Assembly (NCBI RefSeq): GCF_028369105.1
Contig: NZ_JAQNDO010000001.1
Coordinates: 6,852,501 to 6,916,500 of the forward strand
Direction: 5' to 3'
DNA from: Polyangium mundeleinium
GTDB lineage: Bacteria; Myxococcota_A; Polyangia; Polyangiales; Polyangiaceae
Length of the DNA: 64,000 nucleotides
This document shows positions 45,081 to 53,621 of this stretch, one piece after another (the stretch's first letter is position 1; every line of letters begins with the position of its first letter). Made by a program: the position numbers and the translations under genes. The notes under the pieces were generated by a model. That model did not search any database and was not told the DNA's origin. It worked only from the letters and a program-made list of their open reading frames with translations.

Positions 45081-46340
45081 TCACCCGCGGCCCCTCTCCC
45101 GCCGGGAGGGGGAGATGGGGGAGGGCGCGTCGAAGCGCGCGGCGCCGATTTTCCGTCGGGCCTCGTCGTCTGCGCCGCTGCCTTGGCCGAGGCCTGCGAC
45201 GTCGGCTGGGATGACGGCGGCGGGGCCGAAGCGGTCGGCGATGCGGTCGAGGACCTGGTTGAGGCGCTTCGAGCGCTGCGCGCCCTGGTCGAAGAGCGGG
45301 AGCTGGCCCCCGCCGCGGCTGAGCTCCTGGGCCGAGACGCCCGTGAGGCGGACGCGGCGGGACAGGGGCAGGCCGTCGAGGAGCGCGAGGGCTGCGCGGT
45401 GAAGGAGCGTTCCGTCGTCGGTGGGCTCGTCGAGCGTGGTCCGGCGCGTGACGAGGGTGTGGTCCGAGAGCTTGATCTTCAGGACCACCACCCGCGCCAC
45501 GAGGCCTGCGCGGCGCAGGCGGCGGCCCACGCGCAAGGCCTGGGCGTGGACGTGCGGGGCGAGGGCGGGGGCGCCCTGGAGGTCCTCCTCGAAGGTGTCC
45601 TCGGCGCCGAGGGATTTTTGCTCGCGGTCCGGGACGACGGGGCGATCGTCGCCGTGCCCGGTCGCGAGGGCGTGGATGTGCGGGCCGAGCTTGCCGAGCA
45701 GGACCCCGAGCGAGACGGGATCCCGCGCAGCGACGTCGCCGATGGTGTGCAAGCCCTGCGCGCGCAGGATCTCCTCGGTCTTCGGCCCGACGCCCCAAAG
45801 GCGCGAGACGGGCAGGGGCGCGAGGAAGTGCGTCGTGTCCTCGGGCGCGACGATTCGCTGGCCGTTTGGTTTGGCGAGGTCGGAGGCGATCTTTGCGACG
45901 AGCTTCGAGGAGGCGACGCCGGCCGAGGCGGGGAGGTGCACTTCGTCGGCGATACGCGCGCGGATGTCCGTGGCGATGGCCTCGCCGGTGCCGAAGAGCG
46001 CGCGGGAGGCCGTGACGTCGAGGAAGGCCTCGTCGAGCGAGAGGGGCTCGACGAGCGGCGTGACGGACTCGAAGATGGCGTGGATCTGCTCGCTCGCCTC
46101 GACGTACGCGGCAAAACGTGGGGGGACGACGACGGCGGAGGGCGCGAGGACGAGCGCGCGGGCCATGGGCATGGCGCTGCGGACGCCGAAGCGGCGGACC
46201 TCGTAGGAGGCGGCGAGGACGACGCCGCGGCGCGGGTGGCCGCCGACGATGACGGGGCGGCCGCGGAGGCGTGGATCGTCCCGCTGCTCGACGGAGGCGT
46301 AAAACGCATCCATGTCGACGTGCAGGACGACCCGGCTCAT
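45081..46340 (-). CDS. dinB: DNA polymerase IV
   Basis: A 419-residue Y-family polymerase. It opens VVLHVDMDAFYASVEQ with the first metal Asp, then VIVGGHPRRGVVLAASYEVRRFGVRSAMP, SLDEAFLDVT with the second Asp/Glu, LPASAGVASSKLVAKIASDLAKPNG and GVGPKTEEIL of the HhH. The C-terminal little-finger domain and a beta-clamp-like QLPLFD motif follow. It performs translesion synthesis in the cytoplasm. The ATG at 46340 is the family start. The last 25 residues are extra and low complexity. Confidence 0.94.
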   Translation of the reverse strand: MSRVVLHVDMDAFYASVEQRDDPRLRGRPVIVGGHPRRGVVLAASYEVRRFGVRSAMPMARALVLAPSAVVVPPRFAAYVEASEQIHAIFESVTPLVEPLSLDEAFLDVTASRALFGTGEAIATDIRARIADEVHLPASAGVASSKLVAKIASDLAKPNGQRIVAPEDTTHFLAPLPVSRLWGVGPKTEEILRAQGLHTIGDVAARDPVSLGVLLGKLGPHIHALATGHGDDRPVVPDREQKSLGAEDTFEEDLQGAPALAPHVHAQALRVGRRLRRAGLVARVVVLKIKLSDHTLVTRRTTLDEPTDDGTLLHRAALALLDGLPLSRRVRLTGVSAQELSRGGGQLPLFDQGAQRSKRLNQVLDRIADRFGPAAVIPADVAGLGQGSGADDEARRKIGAARFDAPSPISPSRRERGRG

Positions 46341-46480
46341 GGGCCCACGGTATGACACGGCCGGAGCCGCCGCGAGAATGTTCGCATCCGAAAAACGCGG
46401 CCGGGGACGCCCGCGCGTGGCGGCGGGCCCCGGTGTTGCTTCCTCGGCGAGGCAGGGGTTCGACAGGGGGGTCGGAAGCC

Positions 46481-48820
46481 GTGGCGACGAGCGAGGTCGA
46501 CATCGGCGCCGCGGCGCTCGACATCAGCGCCGAGGCGCTCGAGGAGTGCGCGCGGGAGCCGATCCACGTCCCGGGCTCCGTGCAGCCGCACGGCGCGCTG
46601 CTCGCCGTGCGCGAGGACGATCTGCGGGTGGTGCAAGCAAGCGAGAACACCCGCGCCCTCGTCGGCGTGGACGCGCGCGCGCTCCTCGGTCAGCCCCTGC
46701 GGGCCTTCCTCGATCCGGGGTCGTGGGATCAGTTCGAACGAGCCCTGCGGCAACCCTCGCTCCGCAAGGAGAGCCCGCTCTTCCTGCGCTTCGCAGGGCT
46801 CGCCTTCACGGCGATGCTCTACCGCTCGGAGGGGCTCGTGGTGCTCGAGCTGGAGGCGTCGGGGCCACCCGAGGAGAACCGGATCGCAGGCACGCTGCAG
46901 GTGCTCCTCGCGCGGCTCTCGGGCGCGCGGACGGTCGTCGACCTGCTCCGCAGCGTGGCGAACGAGGTCAAGGTCCTCACGGGCTACGACCGGGTGATGG
47001 TCTACCGGTTCCACGAGGACCAGCACGGCGAGGTGGTCGCCGAGGCGCGCGAGCCGGAGCTCGAGCCGTACCTGGGGCAGCACTACCCGGCCTCGGACAT
47101 CCCCGCCCAGGCGCGCCGGCTGTACACGAAAAACCTCGTCCGGTGCATCCGGGACGTGGAGGCGATCCCTTCGCCCCTCGTGCCGCCGGACAACCCGCGG
47201 ACGGGCCGCCCGCTCGATCTGAGCGACGCCTGGCTGCGCAGCGTCTCGCCCGTGCATGTGCAGTACCTCCGCAACATGGGCGTGAGCGCGTCGATGTCGA
47301 TCTCGCTCCTCCGCGATGGAGCGCTGTTCGGGCTCGTCGCGTGTCATCACCGCGCGCCCCGGCTGCTCGTGCCATCGCTGCGTGGCGTGTGCGAGGTGCT
47401 CGGGCGCGTGGCGTCGTTCCAGATGGAGATGCTTGATCAGAAAGAAGCGGCAGAGCAATCGGTCCGCGCGAGCACGCTGGCACAGCGCTACGTCGAGCGG
47501 GTCGCGGCGCAGCTCGGCGCGGCGACCCACCGCGCAACCGCAAAAGGCGAGGCCGAGAGGGGCCTGCTCGGGCAGGTCTCGTCGCTGCTCGGGTTCGTCG
47601 AGGCGACGGGCGTGGCCGTGGTGGACGAGGCGCAGGTGGCGACGGCCGGCGTGACGCCCGCGGCGGAGGACGTGCGGAGGATCGTGGCGTGGCTGCGGGA
47701 GACGATGAAGGAGCCGATCTTCGTGACGGACGCGCTCGGAGCGGAGCTGCCCCTCGCGCGCGCGCTCGCGCCCGTGGCGAGCGGGCTGCTCGTGACGTCG
47801 TTCAGCCCGGAGGGGCGGACGATGTCGATGTGGTTCCGGCCGGAGATCGAGCGGACGATCTCGTGGGCCGGTGATCCGCGGAAGCCGGTGTCGCGGGATC
47901 CGAACACGATGCGGATCGAGCCGCGCCGCTCGTTCGAGGTCTGGCGGCAGACGGTGAAGGGGTGCGCGGAGCCCTGGAAGCCGTGGGAGATCGAGGCCGC
48001 GAGCGCGCTGCGCGCGGCGGTGGTGAGCATCGTGCTCGGGCAAGCGGCGGATCTCGCGCGGCTCGCGACCGATCTGCGGGCCGCCCTGCGCGCGCGGGAC
48101 GATTTCCTCTCGGTCGCGTCGCACGAGCTGCGCACGCCGATCGCGACGCTGCGGCTGACGCTGGAGGCGCTGCAGCGCGCCGCGGCGCGGGGCGGGGAGA
48201 GCGGGCTCAGCCGGGCGGACGCGATGCCGCGGATCGAGATGGCGATGCGGCAGGTGGAGCGGAGCGCGGCGCTCGTGGATCAGCTCCTCGACGTCTCGCA
48301 GCTTTCCTCGGGCAAGCTCTCGCTTTCGTTCGCGGAGACGGATCTCGGGGCGCTCGTGCGTCGGGTGGCCGAGCGGCTTTCCATGCAGGCCGCGGCGGCG
48401 GGCTCGACGCTGGAGGTGCGGACGGAGCCGGACGTCGTGGGGCAATGGGACGAGGGGCGGCTCGATCAGGTGGTGACGAACCTGCTGACGAACGCGATCA
48501 AGTACGGCGCGGGGCGGCCGGTGACGATCGAGGTGAGGAGGGGCCGGCGCGAGGCCGAGCTCGTGGTGAGGGATCGGGGCATCGGCATTCCGGCGGAGGC
48601 GCAGGCGCGGATCTTCGAGCGGTTCGAGCGAGCGGTGTCGGCGAGCCATTACGGCGGCTTTGGCCTCGGGTTGTGGATCGTGCGGCAGTTCGTGGAGCAA
48701 ATGGGCGGCCACGTGTCGGTCGCCTCGACCGAGGGGCAAGGCGCGACGTTCACGGTGTGCCTGCCTCTCGCCCGGCGCGCCACGCCCGAGGGGGAGGGCC
48801 AGGGCGTTGCCGGGGCGTGA
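46481..48820 (+). CDS. bphP: bacteriophytochrome histidine kinase
   Basis: A 779-residue red/far-red light sensor. C23 in EECAREPIHVPGSVQPHG is at the position of the biliverdin-binding Cys of Deinococcus BphP. A PAS domain, the GAF domain with the PASDIPAQARRLY motif and VHVQYLRNMGVSASMSIS, and the PHY domain with the PRRSFEVWRQTVKG tongue follow. The kinase has FLSVASHELRTPIATLRL as H-box and NLLTNAIKYG, DRGIGIP and GGFGLGLWIV in the ATP-binding domain. The GTG at 46481 is chosen because the bilin-binding Cys follows at the normal distance. Its stop overlaps the response regulator start region. No heme oxygenase for biliverdin is in the window. Confidence 0.92.
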   Translation: MATSEVDIGAAALDISAEALEECAREPIHVPGSVQPHGALLAVREDDLRVVQASENTRALVGVDARALLGQPLRAFLDPGSWDQFERALRQPSLRKESPLFLRFAGLAFTAMLYRSEGLVVLELEASGPPEENRIAGTLQVLLARLSGARTVVDLLRSVANEVKVLTGYDRVMVYRFHEDQHGEVVAEAREPELEPYLGQHYPASDIPAQARRLYTKNLVRCIRDVEAIPSPLVPPDNPRTGRPLDLSDAWLRSVSPVHVQYLRNMGVSASMSISLLRDGALFGLVACHHRAPRLLVPSLRGVCEVLGRVASFQMEMLDQKEAAEQSVRASTLAQRYVERVAAQLGAATHRATAKGEAERGLLGQVSSLLGFVEATGVAVVDEAQVATAGVTPAAEDVRRIVAWLRETMKEPIFVTDALGAELPLARALAPVASGLLVTSFSPEGRTMSMWFRPEIERTISWAGDPRKPVSRDPNTMRIEPRRSFEVWRQTVKGCAEPWKPWEIEAASALRAAVVSIVLGQAADLARLATDLRAALRARDDFLSVASHELRTPIATLRLTLEALQRAAARGGESGLSRADAMPRIEMAMRQVERSAALVDQLLDVSQLSSGKLSLSFAETDLGALVRRVAERLSMQAAAAGSTLEVRTEPDVVGQWDEGRLDQVVTNLLTNAIKYGAGRPVTIEVRRGRREAELVVRDRGIGIPAEAQARIFERFERAVSASHYGGFGLGLWIVRQFVEQMGGHVSVASTEGQGATFTVCLPLARRATPEGEGQGVAGA

Positions 48821-49208
48821 GCGCCGCGTGCTGGTGGTGGACGACGACGAGGATCTTCGCCGAACCGTGACGATGGTCCTCGCAGAGGAAGGGTACTCCG
48901 TCCTGGAAGCCGCGAACGGCGCCGAGGCGCTGACGCGGCTGCACGACGGGCCGCTGCCGGACGTGATCCTGCTCGACCTGATGATGCCGGTGATGAACGG
49001 GGAGCAATTTCGCCGCGCGCAGCGGGCCGATCCGTCGCTCGCGGAGGTGCCGGTCGTGCTGATGACGGCGGCGGGGTCACGCGCGGTCGAGCCGCTCATG
49101 GCGCTCGGCCCGACGCGCGTGCTGCACAAGCCGGTGGGGCTCGAGCCGCTCCTGGAAGCGGTGGACGAGGTGGCGTCAGGGCGCGGCCGCAACGGGCGCG
49201 CGAAGTAG
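48807..49208 (+). CDS. single-domain response regulator
   Basis: About 133 residues, a receiver domain only: VLVVDDDEDLRR, phospho-acceptor near D57 in VILLDLMMPVMNG, VLMTAAGS and the conserved Lys of VLHKPVGLEPLL. It is the likely partner of the phytochrome kinase, whose stop it overlaps. The TTG at 48807 has a GGGGGAGGG nine bases upstream; a GTG at 48828 would begin directly at VLVVDDD and cannot be excluded. The 3' end overlaps the convergent P450 gene by 33 bases. Confidence 0.8.
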   Translation: MPGRERRVLVVDDDEDLRRTVTMVLAEEGYSVLEAANGAEALTRLHDGPLPDVILLDLMMPVMNGEQFRRAQRADPSLAEVPVVLMTAAGSRAVEPLMALGPTRVLHKPVGLEPLLEAVDEVASGRGRNGRAK

Positions 49209-50555
49209 CTCGGGCTTCGGCGCTGGCTCGTACGCGACGACGACGGGGCCCTGGGGGCGGAGGGTGATCATCGGCATGAGCGAGAGCGGGCGCCGTTCGA
49301 GGAGGCGGACGCGGACGCGGCGAAGGATCGTGGCGAGGACGATGGTGGCTTCGAGGAGGGAGAACTGGTTGCCGATGCAGATGCGAGGTCCGCCGCCGAA
49401 GGGATAATACGCGAAGCGAGGGAGCGAACGTTCGAGGCCGCCGAGCCAGCGTTCGGGGAGGAAGCGCTCGGGTTCGGGGAAATACCGGGCGTCGCGGTGG
49501 TTGACCCACTGGCTGATCCAGAGCTGGGTGCCCTTGGGGATGCGGTAGCCGGCGAGGGAGGTCTCTTCGATGGCCTCGCGGCCGATGGCCCAGGCCGGCG
49601 GATACAGGCGCAACGTTTCGAGGATGACGGCGCGGGCAAACGGGAGGCGCGCGAGGTGCTCCGTGGTCGGGAGGGCGTCGCCGAGGACGGCGTCGCTCTC
49701 GGCGCGGAGGCGCGCCTCGACGTCGGGGTGTTTCGAGAGCTGGACGAACGCGTAGGAGAGGGCGAGGGCGGTGGTCTCGTGGCCCGCGAGGAAGAGGGTC
49801 ATGAGCTCGTCGCGCATCTCGCGATCGGAGAGGCCACGGCCCGCGTCATCCTCGGCCGCGAGGAGCATGGAGAGCAGATCGGAGCCGCCGCCGCCGCGCG
49901 CCCGCCGCGCGCGGACGACGCCGAGCAAGACGTCGTCGAGAACGGCAATGGCGTCGCGGGAGCGGCGGTTGTCGGGCAAGGGGAGGTGTTCGAGCCAGGG
50001 GAAGAGGGTGATCGAGCCGTCGCCGAATCGATCGACGACGACATGAAGGGCGCGGGCGACATCGGCCGCGCGCGGGCCGACATCGCTGTCAAAGAGGGCC
50101 TTGGCGACGATTTCGAGGGTGAGGCGCATCATGTCGGCATGGATGTCGCGGACTTCGCCCGGCTGGAGGGAGCGGGCAAAGCGGTCGGCCGCGAGGGCCA
50201 TGTCGTTGCCGTAGGCGGCGATGCGCTCGCGGTGGAACGCGGGCGCGAGGAGGCGGCGGTGGCGGAGCCAGATGTCGCCTTCACTGGTGAGGAGGCCATC
50301 GCCGAGGACACGGCCGAGGCCGCGGGTCATGCGGTCTTTCCAGAAGCGGCGGTGCTCGGAGACGAGGACACGTTCGATGTCCTCGGGCTCGCGGAGGAGG
50401 AAGGCTTCGATGGGGCCGAGGCGCATGCCGACGATGCGGCCGCGCGCGGCGAGGTTCATGAGGAAGCCGAGAGGATCCTGGCGGTAGGCGATGATGTGGC
50501 CGGCGAGGGGAAGGGCGCCGGGAGCGAGGGGCGGCAGGGGGGCGGGCGGGGACAT
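49176..50555 (-). CDS. cytochrome P450
   Basis: A 459-residue P450 with the I-helix AGHETT, the K-helix ExxR in ETLRLYPPAW, PERF/ERW and the heme loop FGGGPRICIGNQF with the axial Cys. The overall form is closer to the bacterial CYP102/CYP110-like or eukaryote-like class than to CYP107-type. Length and the absence of a signal or membrane anchor suggest a soluble enzyme needing separate ferredoxin partners, which are not nearby. Hydroxylation of a fatty acid or secondary metabolite is likely. The gene is convergent with, and slightly overlaps, the response regulator. Confidence 0.9.
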   Translation of the reverse strand: MSPPAPLPPLAPGALPLAGHIIAYRQDPLGFLMNLAARGRIVGMRLGPIEAFLLREPEDIERVLVSEHRRFWKDRMTRGLGRVLGDGLLTSEGDIWLRHRRLLAPAFHRERIAAYGNDMALAADRFARSLQPGEVRDIHADMMRLTLEIVAKALFDSDVGPRAADVARALHVVVDRFGDGSITLFPWLEHLPLPDNRRSRDAIAVLDDVLLGVVRARRARGGGGSDLLSMLLAAEDDAGRGLSDREMRDELMTLFLAGHETTALALSYAFVQLSKHPDVEARLRAESDAVLGDALPTTEHLARLPFARAVILETLRLYPPAWAIGREAIEETSLAGYRIPKGTQLWISQWVNHRDARYFPEPERFLPERWLGGLERSLPRFAYYPFGGGPRICIGNQFSLLEATIVLATILRRVRVRLLERRPLSLMPMITLRPQGPVVVAYEPAPKPELLRAPVAAAP

Positions 50556-51570
50556 GCGGGCATCGTAGCCGGAAGTGGGGGGAGCGGAAGCGGCAAAGGA
50601 AATCTGATTGTGTACCGTTTCGAAGCTGCGCTATCGCCCGTCGAAGCTGAGCATGTCGACGAATCGACCAGCGGGAGCGTTGACCTCGCTTCCGCGTCCG
50701 GACTCCGCACAAGCTCCGCCCCTTGTCGCCGCCTTGAAAACGTATATTGTCGATCGGGTGAAAAAGACGGCCCTCCTCGCGCTTTCCATGGGCATCTTGG
50801 CTTGCGGCCCGAGCGTTGAAATCACCGAAGCGGCTTCCACCGGGGCTCGCCCTCGCCCCGATGCATGCACTCCCGGTGCGGCTCTGAAGCTCGCGTCGAT
50901 CGACCGGAAAGAGCTCTCGCCGCCGCCTGCCCCGGTGGGCTCCATGGTCCTCGATCCCAAAGCGAGCCGCGCGCTCATCATCGGCGGCATCGCGCTGAAG
51001 GGCGGTGGTCCTGCGAAACAGATCTCGGCGCTGGACCTCGCCTCGCTCGAGCACCACGTCCTGTCCCTCAAAGGCGATTCGGTCGAGGTGCCCACGTTCG
51101 CCGCGGCGATATGGGATCCCGAAAATGAACGCGCCGTCGTCATCGGCGGCACGGGAGGCGCCGCTGATCTGGCGCAGGTCTTCGCCGTACGTGTCGAAGG
51201 GGATGCGGCGATCATCGATCAACTCCCCGAGTTCCCGATCGGCTCTGCCTCGGCTCCCACCGCCGCGTACGATCCAATCGGCAAAAGGGCCCTCGTTGCA
51301 GCGTTCATCCATGCAGACGATCCAGCGCTCACGCTCGCCTACCGCGGGACCTACGCGCTCGACCTTCGGCCAGGCGCCGAGAGTTGGTCAACGCTCGTTC
51401 CGGGGGAAGCCGGTCCGCCAGCGCCGCAACTGGGCGAATCGCGGCAAATGGCTTATGATCCCGCGCTCGATCGGATGGTGATGGTCCGGAGCGGGAAGTC
51501 TGGGCCGGCTGGCGTGTGGACGCTCGACCTTCAAAACCCCACGTCATGGATAAGTTTGGCGGGGACGCTC

Positions 51571-51574
51571 CCTG
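51571..51574. repeat. target-site duplication, left (CCTG)
   Basis: CCTG immediately before the left end of the IS element, repeated right after it at 53252-53255. Confidence 0.8.
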
Positions 51575-51845
51575 TGTACTGGTTCCCCGTGAACAGGATG
51601 CGGTCCCGGTATAGTAAAGTAAAACCTCTCCAAGGCAAGTCACAAGCGGCCTGAATTCGCGAGGCCCACGCGCCACCGAGAGTGCCACCGTGCTCGCGTT
51701 GGGCAACTCGCGTCCTCGCCATCCTCGCCGGGTTTGGCTTCCAGGCGGCCGCGGTTGCTGCCCGGCGCAGCCCCGAGCATCTCGCCGCGGCTGCGGGTGG
51801 CTCCGGGCGCGAGATTGCCCTTTGCTGCGCGCGGCGGCTCCGCGA

Positions 51846-52865
51846 TTATGCGGGCGATGGGCAGACGGAGCCTCCGGCGGGGGCTCGGAGCTCCGGATGC
51901 GCAGCCGCCCTCGCTGCCAGGCGACGCTGCCGCCGCGCCTCACGAGCTGCCTCGAGCTTCGTGTCACGTGCGGCCCAGATGATATCGGCTCGGCCCGCGA
52001 GCGCGTCGTTCGGTGTGATGTACCCGATGGCGCTGTGCAAGCGCACGCCGTTGTAATGGTCGACGAAGCGCCCGACGATGCGGCGGGCATCCGCGAGCGA
52101 TGACGGCGGCGTCACCCGAATCGCGTCGCTCTTCAGCGTCCTGTGCCAGCGCTCGATCTTGCCATTCGACTGGGGGTAGTTGACCGAGATGCGCACGTGC
52201 GTCATGCCCGCGATTCGGATGAACTCCTTGAAGTCCTTCGCGATGAACTGCGGGCCGTTGTCCGAGATGATGCGTGGCCTTTCGTCAGGGTACTTCTCGC
52301 GCGCACGCTGTGCGATGCACTCGACATCCAACTCGGTCATCGCTTCGCGAATCTCCCAATGGACGATCGCGCGGCTGGCGCCGTCGAGCAGCGAGCACAG
52401 GTAATAGAACGTGCCAGCTACGTTCAGGTAGGCGATATCGATGTGCCAGTGCTCGTGCGGCCTGAGCGGCTGCACGAAGCCGGTGCCCTTCTTCGACGCG
52501 CCCCGCTTCCAGCGGTCGAGGCGGCCTGCCGCCGACAGCACCCGATAGGTGGTCGAAGGACTGACGGCGACGACGTCCTGGTCCAGCATCATGAACGTCA
52601 ATCGGCGATAGCCCTCGAGCGGGTTCTTTGCGTGGAAGTCGAGCACCTTCTGCCGCTCCTCGGGCCCGATCCAGAAGTCGCGTGGCACATCTGCATTGTG
52701 CTCGTTCGCCTTACCGTAGCGCTTCTTCCAGTCGAAGAACTTGCTGCGCGCGACGCCGAGCCAGCGAATGAAGCTCTCCCCGATGATATTCGTCTTGTCG
52801 GCCCACACGCGGACGAAGTCGACGACCTCGTCACGCGTGTCGTGGGGAACCCACCGGCCGGTCAG
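51846..52865 (-). CDS. IS3-family transposase OrfB (DDE integrase)
   Basis: A roughly 339-residue DDE transposase with an HTH_21-type start (TGRWVPHDTRDEVVDFV) and an rve core holding D in HWHIDIAYLN, D in RIISDNGPQF and E in SNGKIERWHRTL. The nearest in-frame GTG is at 52808, but the family start is around 52865 where the sequence reads CTGACC and overlaps the orfA stop (TGA at 52862-52864). It is in the -1 frame relative to orfA, so it is probably made mainly as an OrfAB fusion by frameshifting at the A run 52880-52885. The end is rich in Arg and Ala. Confidence 0.88.
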   Translation of the reverse strand: MTGRWVPHDTRDEVVDFVRVWADKTNIIGESFIRWLGVARSKFFDWKKRYGKANEHNADVPRDFWIGPEERQKVLDFHAKNPLEGYRRLTFMMLDQDVVAVSPSTTYRVLSAAGRLDRWKRGASKKGTGFVQPLRPHEHWHIDIAYLNVAGTFYYLCSLLDGASRAIVHWEIREAMTELDVECIAQRAREKYPDERPRIISDNGPQFIAKDFKEFIRIAGMTHVRISVNYPQSNGKIERWHRTLKSDAIRVTPPSSLADARRIVGRFVDHYNGVRLHSAIGYITPNDALAGRADIIWAARDTKLEAAREARRQRRLAARAAAHPELRAPAGGSVCPSPA

Positions 52866-53185
52866 GGCTCCCCAAGTTCTTTTTTCAGCTTGACGTATTC
52901 CTCGGAGATCTCCGCGATCACCGCGTCCTTCTTCGAGAGCTTGGCCTCCAGCTGCGCGACGCGCGCTTCGAGCTCACGCTCGCGTGCCGAGGGCTTGTCC
53001 TTCGGCGGCCCATCGAACACGACGGCCGCGTTCTCGAACAGCTGCCGCTGCCAGGTGTAGAAGAGGCTCGGCTGCAGCTTCGTCTCGTCGCAAAGGCTCG
53101 AAACGGGCACCTTCTCCACGTGGTGGCGCTTCAGCAGCGCGGCCTTCTGCTCGCTCGTGTGGTTTCTTCGGATTCGCTTCGGCAT
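52862..53185 (-). CDS. IS3-family transposase OrfA
   Basis: A 107-residue protein with an N-terminal helix-turn-helix (SEQKAALLKRHHVEKVPVSSLCDE, LQPSLFYTWQRQLF) and a C-terminal leucine-zipper-like coiled coil (ELEARVAQLEAKLSKKDAVIAEI). It binds the IS ends and regulates transposition. The ATG at 53185 lies just inside the right end of the element. Confidence 0.9.
   Translation of the reverse strand: MPKRIRRNHTSEQKAALLKRHHVEKVPVSSLCDETKLQPSLFYTWQRQLFENAAVVFDGPPKDKPSARERELEARVAQLEAKLSKKDAVIAEISEEYVKLKKELGEP
52880..52885 (-). other. A6 slippery run for -1 frameshifting (orfA to orfB)
   Basis: On the minus strand orfA reads CTG AAA AAA GAA at this point, an A6 run 16 bases before the orfA stop. 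orfB is in the -1 frame and open across the site. This is the usual location and type of programmed frameshift site in IS3 elements. Confidence 0.6.
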
Positions 53186-53251
53186 GAACGGTTTGTCCTC
53201 GACCGTGTAGCACGGCGGTCAGGTTTGTCCCGTTCCGAGGGAGGCAGAACA

Positions 53252-53255
53252 CCTG
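53252..53255. repeat. target-site duplication, right (CCTG)
   Basis: Second copy of the 4-bp duplication flanking the IS element. Confidence 0.8.
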
Positions 53256-53621
53256 CTCTCCCCGTGTCCACGCCGTCGCTCCTCTGGGACGAGGTCTCGT
53301 GCTCGTTTCTCTCGTTCACGCGTACCCCGAATGCGTGTGGCTTCGACGCTTGGGCGATCGACGCCGCTGCCACGCTCTTCGCACCAAGCCCCCTCGGGAG
53401 CGCCATGTTTGGTCCCGGTGGGCCCGGAAATGGAAGCGTCTTGCTCGATGCCCCTCGAGATCGGCTCCTGATCCTAAACGGCAGCGATTGCACGGAGGAT
53501 AACTACCTAAATACCGTCGAGATCGTCGGAATCGAGCGAGGGCCGTGACTGTCATGCAGCGATTCGACGCGCGGGGAAACAGGGTGGAACGAACGACCCG
53601 TCCCGTGTAGCATGGGCACGC

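Larger units (their letters stand above)
51575..53251. mobile_element. IS3-family insertion sequence, 1677 bp
   Basis: The ends are TGTACTGGTTCCCC and, in reverse complement, TGTTCTGCCTCCCT: imperfect terminal inverted repeats matching at 17 of 24 positions, with the TG...CA ends of the IS3 family. A 4-bp target duplication CCTG flanks it. It carries orfA and orfB on the minus strand, in -1 relative frame. About 270 bp at the left end beyond orfB appear non-coding and make it longer than typical family members. Confidence 0.9.
50758..53548 (+). pseudogene. kelch-like lipoprotein gene split by an IS3-family element
   Basis: The 5' part (50758-51574) starts at a GTG with a lipoprotein signal (LALSMGILACG) and encodes kelch-like beta repeats (SMVLDPKASRALIIGGIA, WDPENERAVVIGGTGG, YALDLRPGAESW, VWTLDLQNPTSW). 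It is followed by the insertion 51575-53251. The 3' part from 53256 continues in the correct frame to the stop at 53548 (SLLWDEVSCSFLSF, VLLDAPRDRLLILNGS). Joining 51574 to 53256 gives an uninterrupted 369-residue protein with a regular repeat across the join. The gene is thus inactivated by a single, precise, apparently recent transposition. Confidence 0.88.

Noticed and set aside
51531-51722. Minus-strand frame crossing the left end of the IS element
   Set aside because: It spans the junction between host gene and IS and so cannot be an original gene.
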